A stretch of DNA of 64,000 bases from CAYZUC01 sp964481705 (GCA_964481705.1 CAYZUC010000002.1:7578-71577); one strand, 5' to 3'; positions 53,800-63,058 are shown, numbered from the stretch's first letter. Made by a program: numbers and translations. Notes: generated by a model not told the origin, from the sequence alone.

Positions 53800-56433
53800 A
53801 TGAAAGAAGCAGACAGAAATAAGCAGATACAAGTGGAGAATAGAATCCAACGCTCTACGATAATCACTGTGATTTGTGATACCATTCTGATTGTAGCTCT
53901 TGTGCTTTTTCTATTATCATATGTCTCCGTAAATAACGCGGATACTTTTAATCAGAATGTTGAAAATATTACAAATATTGCCACAGCAAAATCAGAGCTG
54001 ATGTTGTCGGTTCTTGAAAGATCAAGTCATGAGGTGAAGACTGCCTATCGATACTGCAATGGAAAAGAAGTGGATGAAATCATGAAATACCTGACCTGTA
54101 TCTGTGGTGAGGAAAGCGAATATCAGCTTCTGCAACGCGACAGTACTCATTCAACCGATCTCTATCATGTTTATTCCGGTTTTTCCACAAAAGAGGTTGA
54201 TGGAAAACCCCAACAAATACATTATCAGAATACAGATTTATCATCCTCACTCTATCTGCATTCGTCGGAAGACACAGGTGAAATCTGCTACTCACAGGGC
54301 TTTACCAACAAAACCGATGCTTTACGATACTTTGCGGTCTTTTGTCGTATCGACGCTATGGTAAATGGAAATCCTCAAACATACTTTCTGGTCAAACCAC
54401 AAATGGAATCCAGTATCCTGGATTTGCTGCAAACGTATACGCAATATGGCAGACTCGCTACTGCTGTCTGTTATGCGGATGGCAAGTATCTTGCAAAAGA
54501 CGATACCTTTCGCGCGGATAATTTCTACGATTATCTGTATAAATACAACGATTTGTCTATCGACGAACGTAATGCGCTGCGGGAGCAGGTTCAAAATAAC
54601 AGTAAGAGAGCCGGATATCTGGAGTTTCACGACTTAAAGCGCCAAGATTGTATCTTTTCTTACGCTGCTTGCGGTGAGACCGCAAATTGGTATGTTATTG
54701 TTTCTGTACCTACGACCGAATTTGTCAGTGGTCAATTATTATCCTTTTTTCCTCTCATAATTATTGTTTTCCTTGCTGTACTTCTATTATTTAACATCTG
54801 GAGACTCTTAATCATTGTAAAGGAACTTCGGCAAAGTGTAGAGCGAGAACGTATCGCCAATTCTTCAAAAAGTTCCTTCTTGTCCCGTATGTCTCATGAG
54901 ATCCGCACTCCTCTCAACGCTGTTATTGGCTATAATACAATCGCTCAAAGCGAGATGAATAATGCAAAGGATGATGTTGGACGTAAGCAGGCAGCGACTA
55001 AGGTAATGGATTGTCTGCAAAAAAGTGAGATTGCCTCCAAGCACCTGCTTACCATTATTAATGATGTGTTGGACATGTCTGCAATTGAAAGTGGCAAGAT
55101 AAAGGTTGCACATGAATTGTTTGATTTTAAGGGACTCATCACCTCCTTAACCACTGTTTTCTACTCACAAGCCAAGTCAAAACAAGTTGATTTTGAAGTA
55201 ATATTTGACAACCTTACAGAGGAATGGTTTATTGGCGATCAGATGCGTACCAATCAAATTCTCACCAATCTTCTCTCGAATGCCATAAAGTTTACGCCTG
55301 AGTGTGGAACCGTACTTTTGAAGATTCAGCAGCAAAAATCCGAATCCAACAAAGCTCATATTTATTTTGATATTAGCGACACAGGAATTGGTATGTCCGC
55401 AGATTATCTCGAACGCATATGGAAGCCGTTTGAACAGGCTGATTCCTCCATTTCCAGAAGATTCGGCGGAACAGGTCTGGGGCTTTCCATTACGAAGCAT
55501 CTGGTTGAACTCATGAATGGAGAGATTTCCGTCGTAAGTACTCCTGGTGTTGGAACAACATTTCATGTAGATCTGACCTTTGAACAAACTGAACAACCGT
55601 ATCCTTCTAATGCCTATGATTTCAGTTCCGTCAACGCCCTTGTCGTTGATGATGACCCCGGTACATGTGATTATATTCGATTACTCTTCCATCAGTGGGG
55701 GGCAAAATGTGCCACAGTAACCTCCGGAGTTGATGCAGTCAAGGCCGTCTCAATTGCAATGCAAAACAAAGAGCCATTCTCTATTTTTCTCGTTGACTGG
55801 CATATGCCCGATATCGATGGATTTGAAACCATTCGTCAGATACGTGAAATCTCAGGAGATACCATGCCTGCTGTCATTTTATCTGCTTATGACTATTCGG
55901 AGCTGGCAGAAAAGGCTACTACGTTTGGTATCAATAAATTTGTCACCAAGCCTCTTTTCCAGTCAACACTCTTTGATTTATTGACTAATATTCCTGCTGC
56001 TAATAGTACAAATGTTATACAGAAAAGCGCAAAAACTTCTTTTCATGGTGAGAGAATTCTACTCGCTGAGGATAACAATATGAATATGGAAATTGCTACA
56101 AAAATACTGGAATCCGCAGGTCTTGTTGTCGATACTGTATGGAATGGAAAGGAAGCAACAAAATCATTCCTTACATCACCAGCAGGAACCTATGCTGCAA
56201 TCCTGATGGATATCCAGATGCCGGAGCTGGATGGATACGAAGCTACTCGTACGATACGTGCTTCCAGTCATCCGGAAGCAAATACAATACCCATTATTGC
56301 CATGACGGCAGATGTGTTTGCAGAAAAAGTAGCGGAAGCGCACGAAGCCGGTATGAATGACCATATTGCAAAACCAATCGATATTCCTAAGTTATTTGAT
56401 ACACTAAAGAAATACATATCCCCGAGTACATAG
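53800..56433 (+). CDS. Hybrid sensor histidine kinase with two receiver domains
   Basis: 877 residues from ATG 53800 (AGGTG upstream; nearby ATG 53794 and GTG 53791 lack spacing). TM1 at about 24-46 and TM2 at about 310-335 enclose a large extracellular sensor. HisKA box SRMSHEIRTPLNAVIGYN, ATPase motifs NLLSNAIKFTPE, DTGIGM and GGTGLGLSI. Two receivers follow, with Asp in LVDWHMPDIDGFE and LMDIQMPELDGYEA. Located directly downstream of a solute-binding lipoprotein and upstream of a diguanylate cyclase. No histidine phosphotransfer domain is seen. Confidence 0.9.
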   Translation: MKEADRNKQIQVENRIQRSTIITVICDTILIVALVLFLLSYVSVNNADTFNQNVENITNIATAKSELMLSVLERSSHEVKTAYRYCNGKEVDEIMKYLTCICGEESEYQLLQRDSTHSTDLYHVYSGFSTKEVDGKPQQIHYQNTDLSSSLYLHSSEDTGEICYSQGFTNKTDALRYFAVFCRIDAMVNGNPQTYFLVKPQMESSILDLLQTYTQYGRLATAVCYADGKYLAKDDTFRADNFYDYLYKYNDLSIDERNALREQVQNNSKRAGYLEFHDLKRQDCIFSYAACGETANWYVIVSVPTTEFVSGQLLSFFPLIIIVFLAVLLLFNIWRLLIIVKELRQSVERERIANSSKSSFLSRMSHEIRTPLNAVIGYNTIAQSEMNNAKDDVGRKQAATKVMDCLQKSEIASKHLLTIINDVLDMSAIESGKIKVAHELFDFKGLITSLTTVFYSQAKSKQVDFEVIFDNLTEEWFIGDQMRTNQILTNLLSNAIKFTPECGTVLLKIQQQKSESNKAHIYFDISDTGIGMSADYLERIWKPFEQADSSISRRFGGTGLGLSITKHLVELMNGEISVVSTPGVGTTFHVDLTFEQTEQPYPSNAYDFSSVNALVVDDDPGTCDYIRLLFHQWGAKCATVTSGVDAVKAVSIAMQNKEPFSIFLVDWHMPDIDGFETIRQIREISGDTMPAVILSAYDYSELAEKATTFGINKFVTKPLFQSTLFDLLTNIPAANSTNVIQKSAKTSFHGERILLAEDNNMNMEIATKILESAGLVVDTVWNGKEATKSFLTSPAGTYAAILMDIQMPELDGYEATRTIRASSHPEANTIPIIAMTADVFAEKVAEAHEAGMNDHIAKPIDIPKLFDTLKKYISPST

Positions 56434-56533
56434 CTCGTGTAAATCTCCCTGCACAATATAGAAAAAGTAACCATACTTTTCCTTACAATATGTTATAATT
56501 GATTCATGACCAGATTTACTTGGGAGGTTCTTT

Positions 56534-57649
56534 ATGGAAAACACGAATGACAGAACAACAAAACTACGCGAGAATATTAATGAACGTTGGAGACATAACC
56601 TTTTTGTGATTTGTGTGTTGCTGGCTGCTATCGGCAGCGTTGCTGAAATCGTAATTTACCTGATAGACTCCGAAATAAAAACACTATTCTTACCCGATAA
56701 TCTATATCGACTACGCTTTATATACATTCCGTCTTCCTTGAATATCGTTGTCATTTTTTTAACTTATTTTCATCTTCATTCAAAACGACTATCAGATAAC
56801 GCCAAAAATATATGGTCGTGCATTTTGATTTACTTTCTGTGCGCCAATACACAGTTTATCCATTATGTCTATGGTCCACTTCTTATGCTCCCTGTGATAT
56901 CTATTTTCTTCAGTGTCATTTTTGCTAATCGCAAGCTCACAAGAGCCATGACCATTGCTTCCATCTGTTCTCTGTCTGCTGCTACCTATGTTAGTGCTCA
57001 TGAACTAAGACAGGGGGATCCCCAGTTGATTGCAGATACCGGACTTGCTGCTCTTGTTATCCTTGTCGCACAAATTGGGGCTTCTTTAATGATTGCTTAT
57101 GTCGAAGAGCAATTTCAAAGTATTGCAAGCAGCAACAATCGTGAGAAAATGTTAATTGAAGAACTGCATCTGGATCCGCTTATGGGAATTTATAACCGAA
57201 TGGCTCTGAAAGAGAAATTAATCAGTTGTATTGCAATGGATTATGAACCCAATCAAACACAACTACTCATAATAGATATTGATGATTTTAAGAAAATAAA
57301 TGATTCCTATGGACATTTATGTGGAGATGATGTATTAATCAAGCTTTCTGACACTATTCGGCGTTTTACCTGCCGTAATGTCAATGCCTACCGCTATGGT
57401 GGTGAAGAAATTGTACTTATCATGCAGCACTATACCTTACAAGATGCTTATGAACTTGCAGAAGAACTTCGAACCGCTTTTTCATCGACCACTTATAATT
57501 TTTCAAAAACGGAATGTATCACCTTCAGTGGCGGTATTGCTACTTTGCAGCCTCGTCAGAATGCTGATTCGTGGATGAAGATGGCGGATGAAGCACTCTA
57601 CCAATCAAAAAGCTCCGGAAAAAATAAGATTACCAGAGCTTTTTCATAA
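56534..57649 (+). CDS. Membrane diguanylate cyclase (GGDEF domain)
   Basis: 371 residues. Five to six membrane helices occupy about residues 20-195, then a GGDEF domain starting LDPLMGIYNRMALKEKL. The catalytic site reads RYGGEEIVLIM, a GGEEI variant of GGEEF; IDIDDFKKINDSYGH is typical. Likely makes cyclic di-GMP. GGGAGG precedes the ATG. Located 100 bases after the hybrid kinase gene and probably part of the same signalling module. Its stop is nine bases from the convergent TetR gene. Confidence 0.9.
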   Translation: MENTNDRTTKLRENINERWRHNLFVICVLLAAIGSVAEIVIYLIDSEIKTLFLPDNLYRLRFIYIPSSLNIVVIFLTYFHLHSKRLSDNAKNIWSCILIYFLCANTQFIHYVYGPLLMLPVISIFFSVIFANRKLTRAMTIASICSLSAATYVSAHELRQGDPQLIADTGLAALVILVAQIGASLMIAYVEEQFQSIASSNNREKMLIEELHLDPLMGIYNRMALKEKLISCIAMDYEPNQTQLLIIDIDDFKKINDSYGHLCGDDVLIKLSDTIRRFTCRNVNAYRYGGEEIVLIMQHYTLQDAYELAEELRTAFSSTTYNFSKTECITFSGGIATLQPRQNADSWMKMADEALYQSKSSGKNKITRAFS

Positions 57650-57657
57650 ATAATATG

Positions 57658-58230
57658 CTATTTTTTCAGAATATCCAACATCCAATCAGCCTTTGGCAAA
57701 AGAGGGACAGGACAAAATGCAATCGCCTCCGCTACGCCCTGCAACGCACTCCAAAAGGTGATGGACAGAGTCCTCGGATCGCCTTCCTTAATCTCTCCAA
57801 GCTTCTGGCCCTTCTCAATCAAGGGAATGGACATTTCTATGATATCATGCTGTCTCAGCATCTCTGCCGCCTTTTCTGAAATCAAATCAATGTTATAGCC
57901 TGCACCACCCATAAACACGAACATCCTAGCGGCGTATGGATTTGATGTGACAAATTGAATGGTGTGTTCCAATTCTCTCTGAAATACTTCAAGAGGGTTG
58001 TCCTGTTCGGAATACTCCAGCTCAAGTTCACTACAGCCTACCTCAATTAAGAATTCATACAGCTCCTGCTTCGAAGCAAAATAATGAAACATCAATCCGG
58101 TACTGATACCTGCCTGCTTGGCAATCTCCCTTGTTGCTGTACCAAAGTATCCCTTTCGGATAAAGCTCTCAAGGGCTATCTGTAAAATCTGTTCTTTCCG
58201 CTGTAAATACTGCTCTTCACGAACTCCCAA
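57658..58230 (-). CDS. TetR family repressor (controls adjacent beta-lactamase-like gene)
   Basis: 190 residues from TTG 58230, which has GGGAGG seven bases upstream. An ATG at 58266 extends the frame but falls at the inferred transcription start and inside the operator, so it is rejected. The helix-turn-helix is LESFIRKGYFGTATREIAKQAGISTGLMFHYFASK in pieces. Its promoter carries ACATATGCTTAA right after the -10, the same element as in the beta-lactamase-type gene upstream, so it appears to control both. Confidence 0.85.
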   Translation of the reverse strand: MGVREEQYLQRKEQILQIALESFIRKGYFGTATREIAKQAGISTGLMFHYFASKQELYEFLIEVGCSELELEYSEQDNPLEVFQRELEHTIQFVTSNPYAARMFVFMGGAGYNIDLISEKAAEMLRQHDIIEMSIPLIEKGQKLGEIKEGDPRTLSITFWSALQGVAEAIAFCPVPLLPKADWMLDILKK

Positions 58231-58262
58231 ATCATAACCTCCCAACAAATGATTCCAGTGGA

Positions 58263-58302
58263 ACATATGCTTAATCTTAAGGAATTCCTGTTATTTTGTC
58301 AA
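58263..58302 (-). promoter_or_regulatory. tetR promoter with operator half-site
   Basis: Minus strand TTGACA (58297-58302), 17-base spacer, TAAGAT (58274-58279). The element ACATATGCTTAA (58263-58274, plus strand) follows the -10 immediately, matching the operator at 59388-59418. Confidence 0.75.
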
Positions 58303-58308
58303 TCTAAT

Positions 58309-59334
58309 TTACTTTGTCATCGCTAATCTCATGACAAATCGGATAGGAAGAGCCGGATTGCTGACCTGTGTCAAATCCCCAACAAAGTGAACATCCTCTC
58401 TTGGATAGTAGAATACGAAAGAACCGGTCGTTCCACTATGCCCAAGAAGCTCTCCTTTTCCCATAAACATCGTAACCATTCCCTCCAATGGAATCTCCAT
58501 GTATCCACCACCATAGTGAATGGGACCTTTACTTGCCTGTAGCCTTTTATATACTGCAAGTCCCTTGAATAATGAGGAATCAAATAACTTGCCACCCCAG
58601 AAGGCCTTGCTAAATACCATCAGGTCACGTGGTGTCGAAATACATCCACCTGCCGCGCCAGCAGACGCAATCATCAGTGGTCGATTAATTTTTTCATCAT
58701 TATAGAATGAGTAGGGAATTGCATTTGATTCTTCATTTGCCAGATACGTTGCCTTCATATCGAGCGGTTCAAAAATCTTTTTATCATAAATGTCTGCCAA
58801 AGGCATATCTAAAATCTTCTCCGTAATCAACCCCAATAAATCAAAGTTAATATTTGCATAGTTTGCTCTCTCTCCTGTACCCGGTGCAAAACGCGGCTTC
58901 TGCTCTTTTGTCATCCTCATTTTATCATGAAATGTGAGATATTCGTCAGCCTCCATTATGTAGCTATTATCACCATCCTCGGAATCATCCGGTAATCCAC
59001 TTGTTTGAGACAACAGATGATAAACCGTTAAATCATTAGAATACTCATGACCTTTGTAAATATGCAAGCCTTTCATTTGTTCCTTAGTAAAATAATCGCT
59101 TACTTTTCTATCCCATGACAGCTTTCCCTCATCACAAAGTGCGAGAATACAGGCACTCGTAAACATCTTGGTAACGCTCGCACAAGCCATCGGCATATCG
59201 ATATCTCTTCCACCGTAACCAAAGCTTTCTGAAATGCATCCGTCCGAGCTTTGTACATAAAGTACTGCTTCGTGAATCTTTTTATTCTTCGTCATAGCGG
59301 TAAATGTTTTTTCATATCTTTTCGTTGATTTCAT
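58309..59334 (-). CDS. Beta-lactamase-family serine hydrolase
   Basis: 341 residues from ATG 59334 (AAAGG and GGAG upstream). Class C/penicillin-binding fold: the nucleophile motif is SVTKMFTSACI (SxxK), then YANINFDLLG (YxN), and GHSGTTGSF in the third-motif position. No signal peptide, so probably cytosolic. The family includes esterases and peptidases; true beta-lactam hydrolysis is not implied. Its promoter contains the TetR-type operator, so it is probably induced by a small molecule sensed by the downstream TetR protein. Confidence 0.87.
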   Translation of the reverse strand: MKSTKRYEKTFTAMTKNKKIHEAVLYVQSSDGCISESFGYGGRDIDMPMACASVTKMFTSACILALCDEGKLSWDRKVSDYFTKEQMKGLHIYKGHEYSNDLTVYHLLSQTSGLPDDSEDGDNSYIMEADEYLTFHDKMRMTKEQKPRFAPGTGERANYANINFDLLGLITEKILDMPLADIYDKKIFEPLDMKATYLANEESNAIPYSFYNDEKINRPLMIASAGAAGGCISTPRDLMVFSKAFWGGKLFDSSLFKGLAVYKRLQASKGPIHYGGGYMEIPLEGMVTMFMGKGELLGHSGTTGSFVFYYPREDVHFVGDLTQVSNPALPIRFVMRLAMTK

Positions 59335-59387
59335 CTTCTCCAACCTTTCTATCATGATTGTTGTAGGTTCTCATATAAGAACGTACG

Positions 59388-59445
59388 TTAAGCATATGCT
59401 CATTGAACATATGCTTAATATAATAGAAATTATATCTGTTGTCAA
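59388..59445 (-). promoter_or_regulatory. Promoter and large palindromic operator of the serine hydrolase gene
   Basis: Minus strand TTGACA (59440-59445), 17-base spacer, TATATT (59417-59422). The operator TTAAGCATATG-N9-CATATGCTTAA occupies 59388-59418, with perfect 11-base arms, and includes the smaller palindrome AGCATATGCT at 59391-59400. It begins at the -10. Confidence 0.85.
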
Positions 59446-59455
59446 GTATGAATTA

Positions 59456-60229
59456 TTAGAGATTGGATTCTGTATTTTGTAGACCAATTGCCTTTTCAAT
59501 CTCGTTTACAAACTCCTCCGGACGATTCACTGACAGTTCACCATGCTGATAACCTGGAAAGACTTTTATAACCGCATTTGGAAACATCCTCTTCAGGTAT
59601 TTTGCTGATTTTTTTGCCAACAATTCCATGAAAACTGTCCCATGAAAAGCAATTATCTTTGTATTTTCAATGGCTAATTTCTGTGGCATTTGGAAATGTC
59701 CAATTGCGTTTAATGCTGCTAACAGATTTTCATCTGACATCTTGTCCGCAAGCTCAATATAGTAAGGTGCGAGCTTTGATCCATATGCCTTATTCAGATT
59801 CTCTAAGGTTTTCTGATTTCTTTGCTTTGTCCCATTTTTACAGGAAAGTTGCATTTTATTACTTATATTCAGCAGCAATGGTGGGGTTGAAACGAAAACT
59901 CCGCTGTCAAAGATTAGATATTCCGCATGGACTTTTCCATCTGCCAGAAAATCAAATGCAATCGCACCACCCATTGACATTCCAATAACCATATAGATTT
60001 CTGTTCCATAATGACTTAGATAGAATTCTTTCAGTGTTTCAGCTTCTTTTTCTATTGAAACAAACTGATTCTCTTCTTCGGAATCATGTCCGTCCAGTGC
60101 AGGAACCAATACATGGTACTGCTTTGCAAAATATTCTATTTCGCTATTCCACATTTGCCAGGTAATATTAACTCCATGAATCAACATGATTTTTTTATTT
60201 GCATGATTACCAAATTCCAGTATTCTCAT
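59456..60229 (-). CDS. Alpha/beta hydrolase
   Basis: 257 residues. Nucleophile elbow GMSMGGAIAFDF (GxSxG); oxyanion region LIHGVNITWQMW near residue 16; the catalytic Asp/His pair appears near IIAFHGTVF and GYQHGELSV. No signal peptide. Third gene in a TetR-membrane protein-hydrolase unit. The substrate is unknown. Confidence 0.85.
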   Translation of the reverse strand: MRILEFGNHANKKIMLIHGVNITWQMWNSEIEYFAKQYHVLVPALDGHDSEEENQFVSIEKEAETLKEFYLSHYGTEIYMVIGMSMGGAIAFDFLADGKVHAEYLIFDSGVFVSTPPLLLNISNKMQLSCKNGTKQRNQKTLENLNKAYGSKLAPYYIELADKMSDENLLAALNAIGHFQMPQKLAIENTKIIAFHGTVFMELLAKKSAKYLKRMFPNAVIKVFPGYQHGELSVNRPEEFVNEIEKAIGLQNTESNL

Positions 60230-60247
60230 ATGTACTAATCTCCTTCC

Positions 60248-60748
60248 TTAGTGAAATAGGATAGTTAGTCCTCCTACCAAAAGACTTACCGGTATCCCTA
60301 TAACTACTCCCATCATACCTTCTTTGACATGCTGCCACTTATTACTTCTGTACTCCTTATCCATATCTTCTGTACCTGGTAGACGTACTTTTTTCCAATA
60401 CATTAGAACACCCCAATCTAGAGCAAATAAATCAAATAGATTTACTACAAACCAAAGAATATAACTATATAAAAATCCTTCAACAAATGTAGTCGCGCCT
60501 GCCAAATGCACCATGAATGTTAGTATAAAAGCAAAAATAGCGGAGACGATTACTTTGGCTACAATAAATCCTATACTTACCTTTTCCGTTTTACTCTTCT
60601 TATACTCTGGATTCTTTTCTAAGAAAACTGCCTGAACCTCTGGAGCGTATTCACTATACCATACTGCTTTATTACATAATACTGCTATAATAATACCGGC
60701 ACCAAAGATTAAACACGCTATTACACATTCTGTTGCAAGAATCATCAC
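60248..60748 (-). CDS. Four-helix membrane protein, function unknown
   Basis: 166 residues with about four hydrophobic segments (ECVIACLIFGAGIIIAVL, VIVSAIFAFILTFMV, a middle one near YSYILWFVVNLF, and a carboxy one ending LLVGGLTILFH). A charged loop with EVQAVFLEKNPEYKKSK lies between the first two. No family recognised. Located between a TetR repressor (16 bases) and an alpha/beta hydrolase (18 bases), so it is probably co-regulated. Confidence 0.7.
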   Translation of the reverse strand: MMILATECVIACLIFGAGIIIAVLCNKAVWYSEYAPEVQAVFLEKNPEYKKSKTEKVSIGFIVAKVIVSAIFAFILTFMVHLAGATTFVEGFLYSYILWFVVNLFDLFALDWGVLMYWKKVRLPGTEDMDKEYRSNKWQHVKEGMMGVVIGIPVSLLVGGLTILFH

Positions 60749-60763
60749 GATTTCTCCCTTCTT

Positions 60764-61357
60764 CTAAATGTTAATTGTTCCATTTAAGTATTGTTTCAAC
60801 ATCAATAATATCATCTCAATATTTTTATCTAGTACTTCTTCATGCATCTCGTCTTTGTGTGCAATTGCCAGAAGAATGATTTTAGGAATATTGGCCACAA
60901 ATGCATAATCAATATCCTCTCTAGCACCTCGTAATTTCCCAGTAAGTCGTCTGGCAATCTCAATATCTAAATTCTCGTTATATATATACTCCTTAGGCAG
61001 GCTCTCTTTCATCCACTGCGCATCAGCAGTTGTCATATAATTTAACGGGTTCTCTGAATCCGTTTGTAAATCCTTATACCATTCTAACAGCTGGTCAACT
61101 TCTAATTCCCCTTTTTGTTCCAGTTCCTTTTGAAATTTTGTCAAGTTGCGCTCTCTGCAATCGGTAATCATTTCGACTATAAACATCTGTTTTGATTCAA
61201 AGAAATGATAAAAGGTTCCTTTCGCAATTCCACATTCCTTTACAACCTCATCAATACTCATTTTCTTAAAACCTTTTGTCTTAATCACTGATAGACCGAT
61301 TTCTAAAAGTCGTTTCCTTATTTTCACTTTGTCTATTTCCGAAAAAATTGGTGGCAT
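60764..61357 (-). CDS. TetR family transcriptional regulator
   Basis: 197 residues. The helix-turn-helix reads RLLEIGLSVIKTKGFKKM and VVKECGIAKGTFYHFFESKQM. Ribosome site AAGGAGAAAC precedes ATG 61357. It heads a unit with a membrane protein and an alpha/beta hydrolase, and a long near-perfect inverted repeat overlaps its promoter, so autoregulation is likely. Confidence 0.9.
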   Translation of the reverse strand: MPPIFSEIDKVKIRKRLLEIGLSVIKTKGFKKMSIDEVVKECGIAKGTFYHFFESKQMFIVEMITDCRERNLTKFQKELEQKGELEVDQLLEWYKDLQTDSENPLNYMTTADAQWMKESLPKEYIYNENLDIEIARRLTGKLRGAREDIDYAFVANIPKIILLAIAHKDEMHEEVLDKNIEMILLMLKQYLNGTINI

Positions 61358-61366
61358 GTTTCTCCT

Positions 61367-61427
61367 TTATTATGTGACTAATTGTTTAATATGGTCATAT
61401 AATAAGTCCTACTACCCATAAAGTCAA
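61367..61427 (-). promoter_or_regulatory. tetR promoter with long inverted repeat
   Basis: Minus strand TTGACT (61422-61427), 17-base spacer, TATTAT (61399-61404). Inverted arms TTATTATGTGAC (61367-61378) and GTCATATAATAA (61394-61405), one mismatch, overlap the -10 and the transcription start. Confidence 0.7.
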
Positions 61428-61446
61428 GCATATTCTCATATTTAAA

Positions 61447-61490
61447 ACGCACATATTAAAATCACATATTAAACGCACATGTTAAACGCA
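61447..61490. repeat. Short tandem repeat around ACGCACATRTTAAA
   Basis: Three imperfect copies of a 12-14 base unit (cacatattaaa-type) run through 61447-61490 between the tetR promoter and the terminator. No function can be assigned; it may be a spacer or protein-binding array. Confidence 0.6.
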
Positions 61491-61492
61491 AA

Positions 61493-61523
61493 ACAAGGAC
61501 CCCGCTAAACGTGGAATCCTTGT
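61493..61523 (-). terminator. Intrinsic terminator of the flavoprotein gene
   Basis: Arms ACAAGGA (61493-61499) and TCCTTGT (61517-61523) with an inner CCGC/GTGG pair. The minus-strand transcript ends with GTTTTGCGTTT, a short U-rich tract. Confidence 0.65.
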
Positions 61524-61557
61524 GATAGAAATTGAAAAAAATAAGAACACTACGACA

Positions 61558-63012
61558 TTAAGCATGTCGAATATTGGTATACTCCGAAATCTCACGATTG
61601 ATGGTTGCAAGATCATCAACAGATAACTCATGAATATCTGAATGTCCTGTTATCCTTGCAAATGTCTTGAGTTCTGAAAGCGATACATTTAGATAGTTTG
61701 CAACCCTCTGAGCTGATGCATCCACCTTCATCCGAGCTCTTAACTCCGGATTCTGTGTAGCTATTCCAACAGGGCAGTTACCGCTTCCACATATCCGATA
61801 CTGCTGACAGGCGGCTGCAATTAATGCCGCCGATGCAACTGCTATTGCATCAGCTCCCATGGCAATGGCCTTTGCAAAATCTGCAGAAACTCTAAGTCCG
61901 CCCGTAATAACAAGTGAAATATCAGAATGTATGGAATCAAGGTATTTTCTTGCACGATACAGAGCATATATAGTCGGAACCGTAGTCGCTTCTCTTAAGA
62001 AATATGGACTGGAACCAGTTGCACCGCCTCTTCCATCAATTGTAATAAAATCCGGTTCCGCATAGACACAATACTCTAAATCACGTTCTATTCTTCCTGC
62101 TGCGATCTTAATTCCAATGGGACGTCCATCTGAACGGGTACGGAGCATAGCTACCATTTGTTTTAAGTCATCTTTTGTATTAAGCTCTGGAAACTTACTT
62201 GGACTCTGTACATCCTCTCCCTCTTTTTTACCACGAAGAGCTGCTATTTGTGCTGTCACCTTTTCCCCCGGTAAATGACCACCCATTCCCGGCTTGGTGC
62301 CTTGTCCAATTTTAATCTCAATGGCATCGGAAGAGCGGAGATTCTCATCTGTCACACTATATTTATTTGGTATGTATTCAAATATATATCGGTAAGCTGC
62401 TGCCTTTTCTTCCGGTAGTATACCACCTTCTCCACTGCACATTGCAGTACGAGCCATTGCTGAGCCCTTTGAAAGTGCTATCTTTATTTCTTGTGATAAT
62501 GCCCCAAAAGACATATGTGAAATATAAACCGGACTATCGAGTATCATTGGTTTTTTTGCATTTTTTCCAATAACAGTTGTCGTAATAACCGGATCTCCGT
62601 CATTTAATGGTGGGGGATTTAATTGGGCACCTAAGAGCAAAATATCATCCCAGTTTGGCATTGGCATCTGTGTTCCCATTGCTCCACCTATTGATTTTCC
62701 GTTAACGGCCATTTCATGAATCTCTTCCATATATCGGCAGGACGCATCATGACGCACATATGCTTCCTCATAGGAAAGATCGATTGACAGATTTTCTTCC
62801 TTTCGTTTCTCTTTACTAGAATCAATCTTAGTCTTTTTATCCTTGGTTTTCTTATCTTTTGTTTCGATATCTTTTGTTTCGATATCTGCTACTTTTTCAA
62901 ATTTCTCCGGGGGCTGTTTACATACCGGACATTCTTTCATTTCCGAAAATGATTTACCCTCTTTTTCTTCATCAAATAGGTAACCACATACACTACATTT
63001 GTATTTTGCCAT
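61558..63012 (-). CDS. Rubredoxin-glutamate synthase-like flavoprotein
   Basis: 484 residues from ATG 63012 (AGGAGG nine bases upstream). The amino 40 residues form a rubredoxin-like iron site (CSVCGY and CPVC). A repeated KDxxTK linker (about 48-66) leads into a GltB-like FMN domain: EIKIGQGTKPGMGGHLPGEK, GRPIGIKIAAGR, IDGRGGATGSSP and a cysteine-rich CGSGNCPVGIATQN for a 3Fe-4S cluster. There is no glutaminase domain. The family (archaeal-type glutamate synthase-like) may use ammonia or act on other substrates; the exact reaction is not known. Confidence 0.88.
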   Translation of the reverse strand: MAKYKCSVCGYLFDEEKEGKSFSEMKECPVCKQPPEKFEKVADIETKDIETKDKKTKDKKTKIDSSKEKRKEENLSIDLSYEEAYVRHDASCRYMEEIHEMAVNGKSIGGAMGTQMPMPNWDDILLLGAQLNPPPLNDGDPVITTTVIGKNAKKPMILDSPVYISHMSFGALSQEIKIALSKGSAMARTAMCSGEGGILPEEKAAAYRYIFEYIPNKYSVTDENLRSSDAIEIKIGQGTKPGMGGHLPGEKVTAQIAALRGKKEGEDVQSPSKFPELNTKDDLKQMVAMLRTRSDGRPIGIKIAAGRIERDLEYCVYAEPDFITIDGRGGATGSSPYFLREATTVPTIYALYRARKYLDSIHSDISLVITGGLRVSADFAKAIAMGADAIAVASAALIAAACQQYRICGSGNCPVGIATQNPELRARMKVDASAQRVANYLNVSLSELKTFARITGHSDIHELSVDDLATINREISEYTNIRHA

Positions 63013-63058
63013 ATATCTCATCCTCCTGAACTATACTGACATAAGGTTCCATTCTTGT

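Noticed and set aside
58228..58266. ATG 58266 as the TetR start
   Set aside because: The inferred transcription start and operator coincide with it; TTG 58230 has a strong ribosome site.
61447..61490. CRISPR-like array
   Set aside because: Units are only 12-14 bases, there are no spacers, and no cas genes are near.
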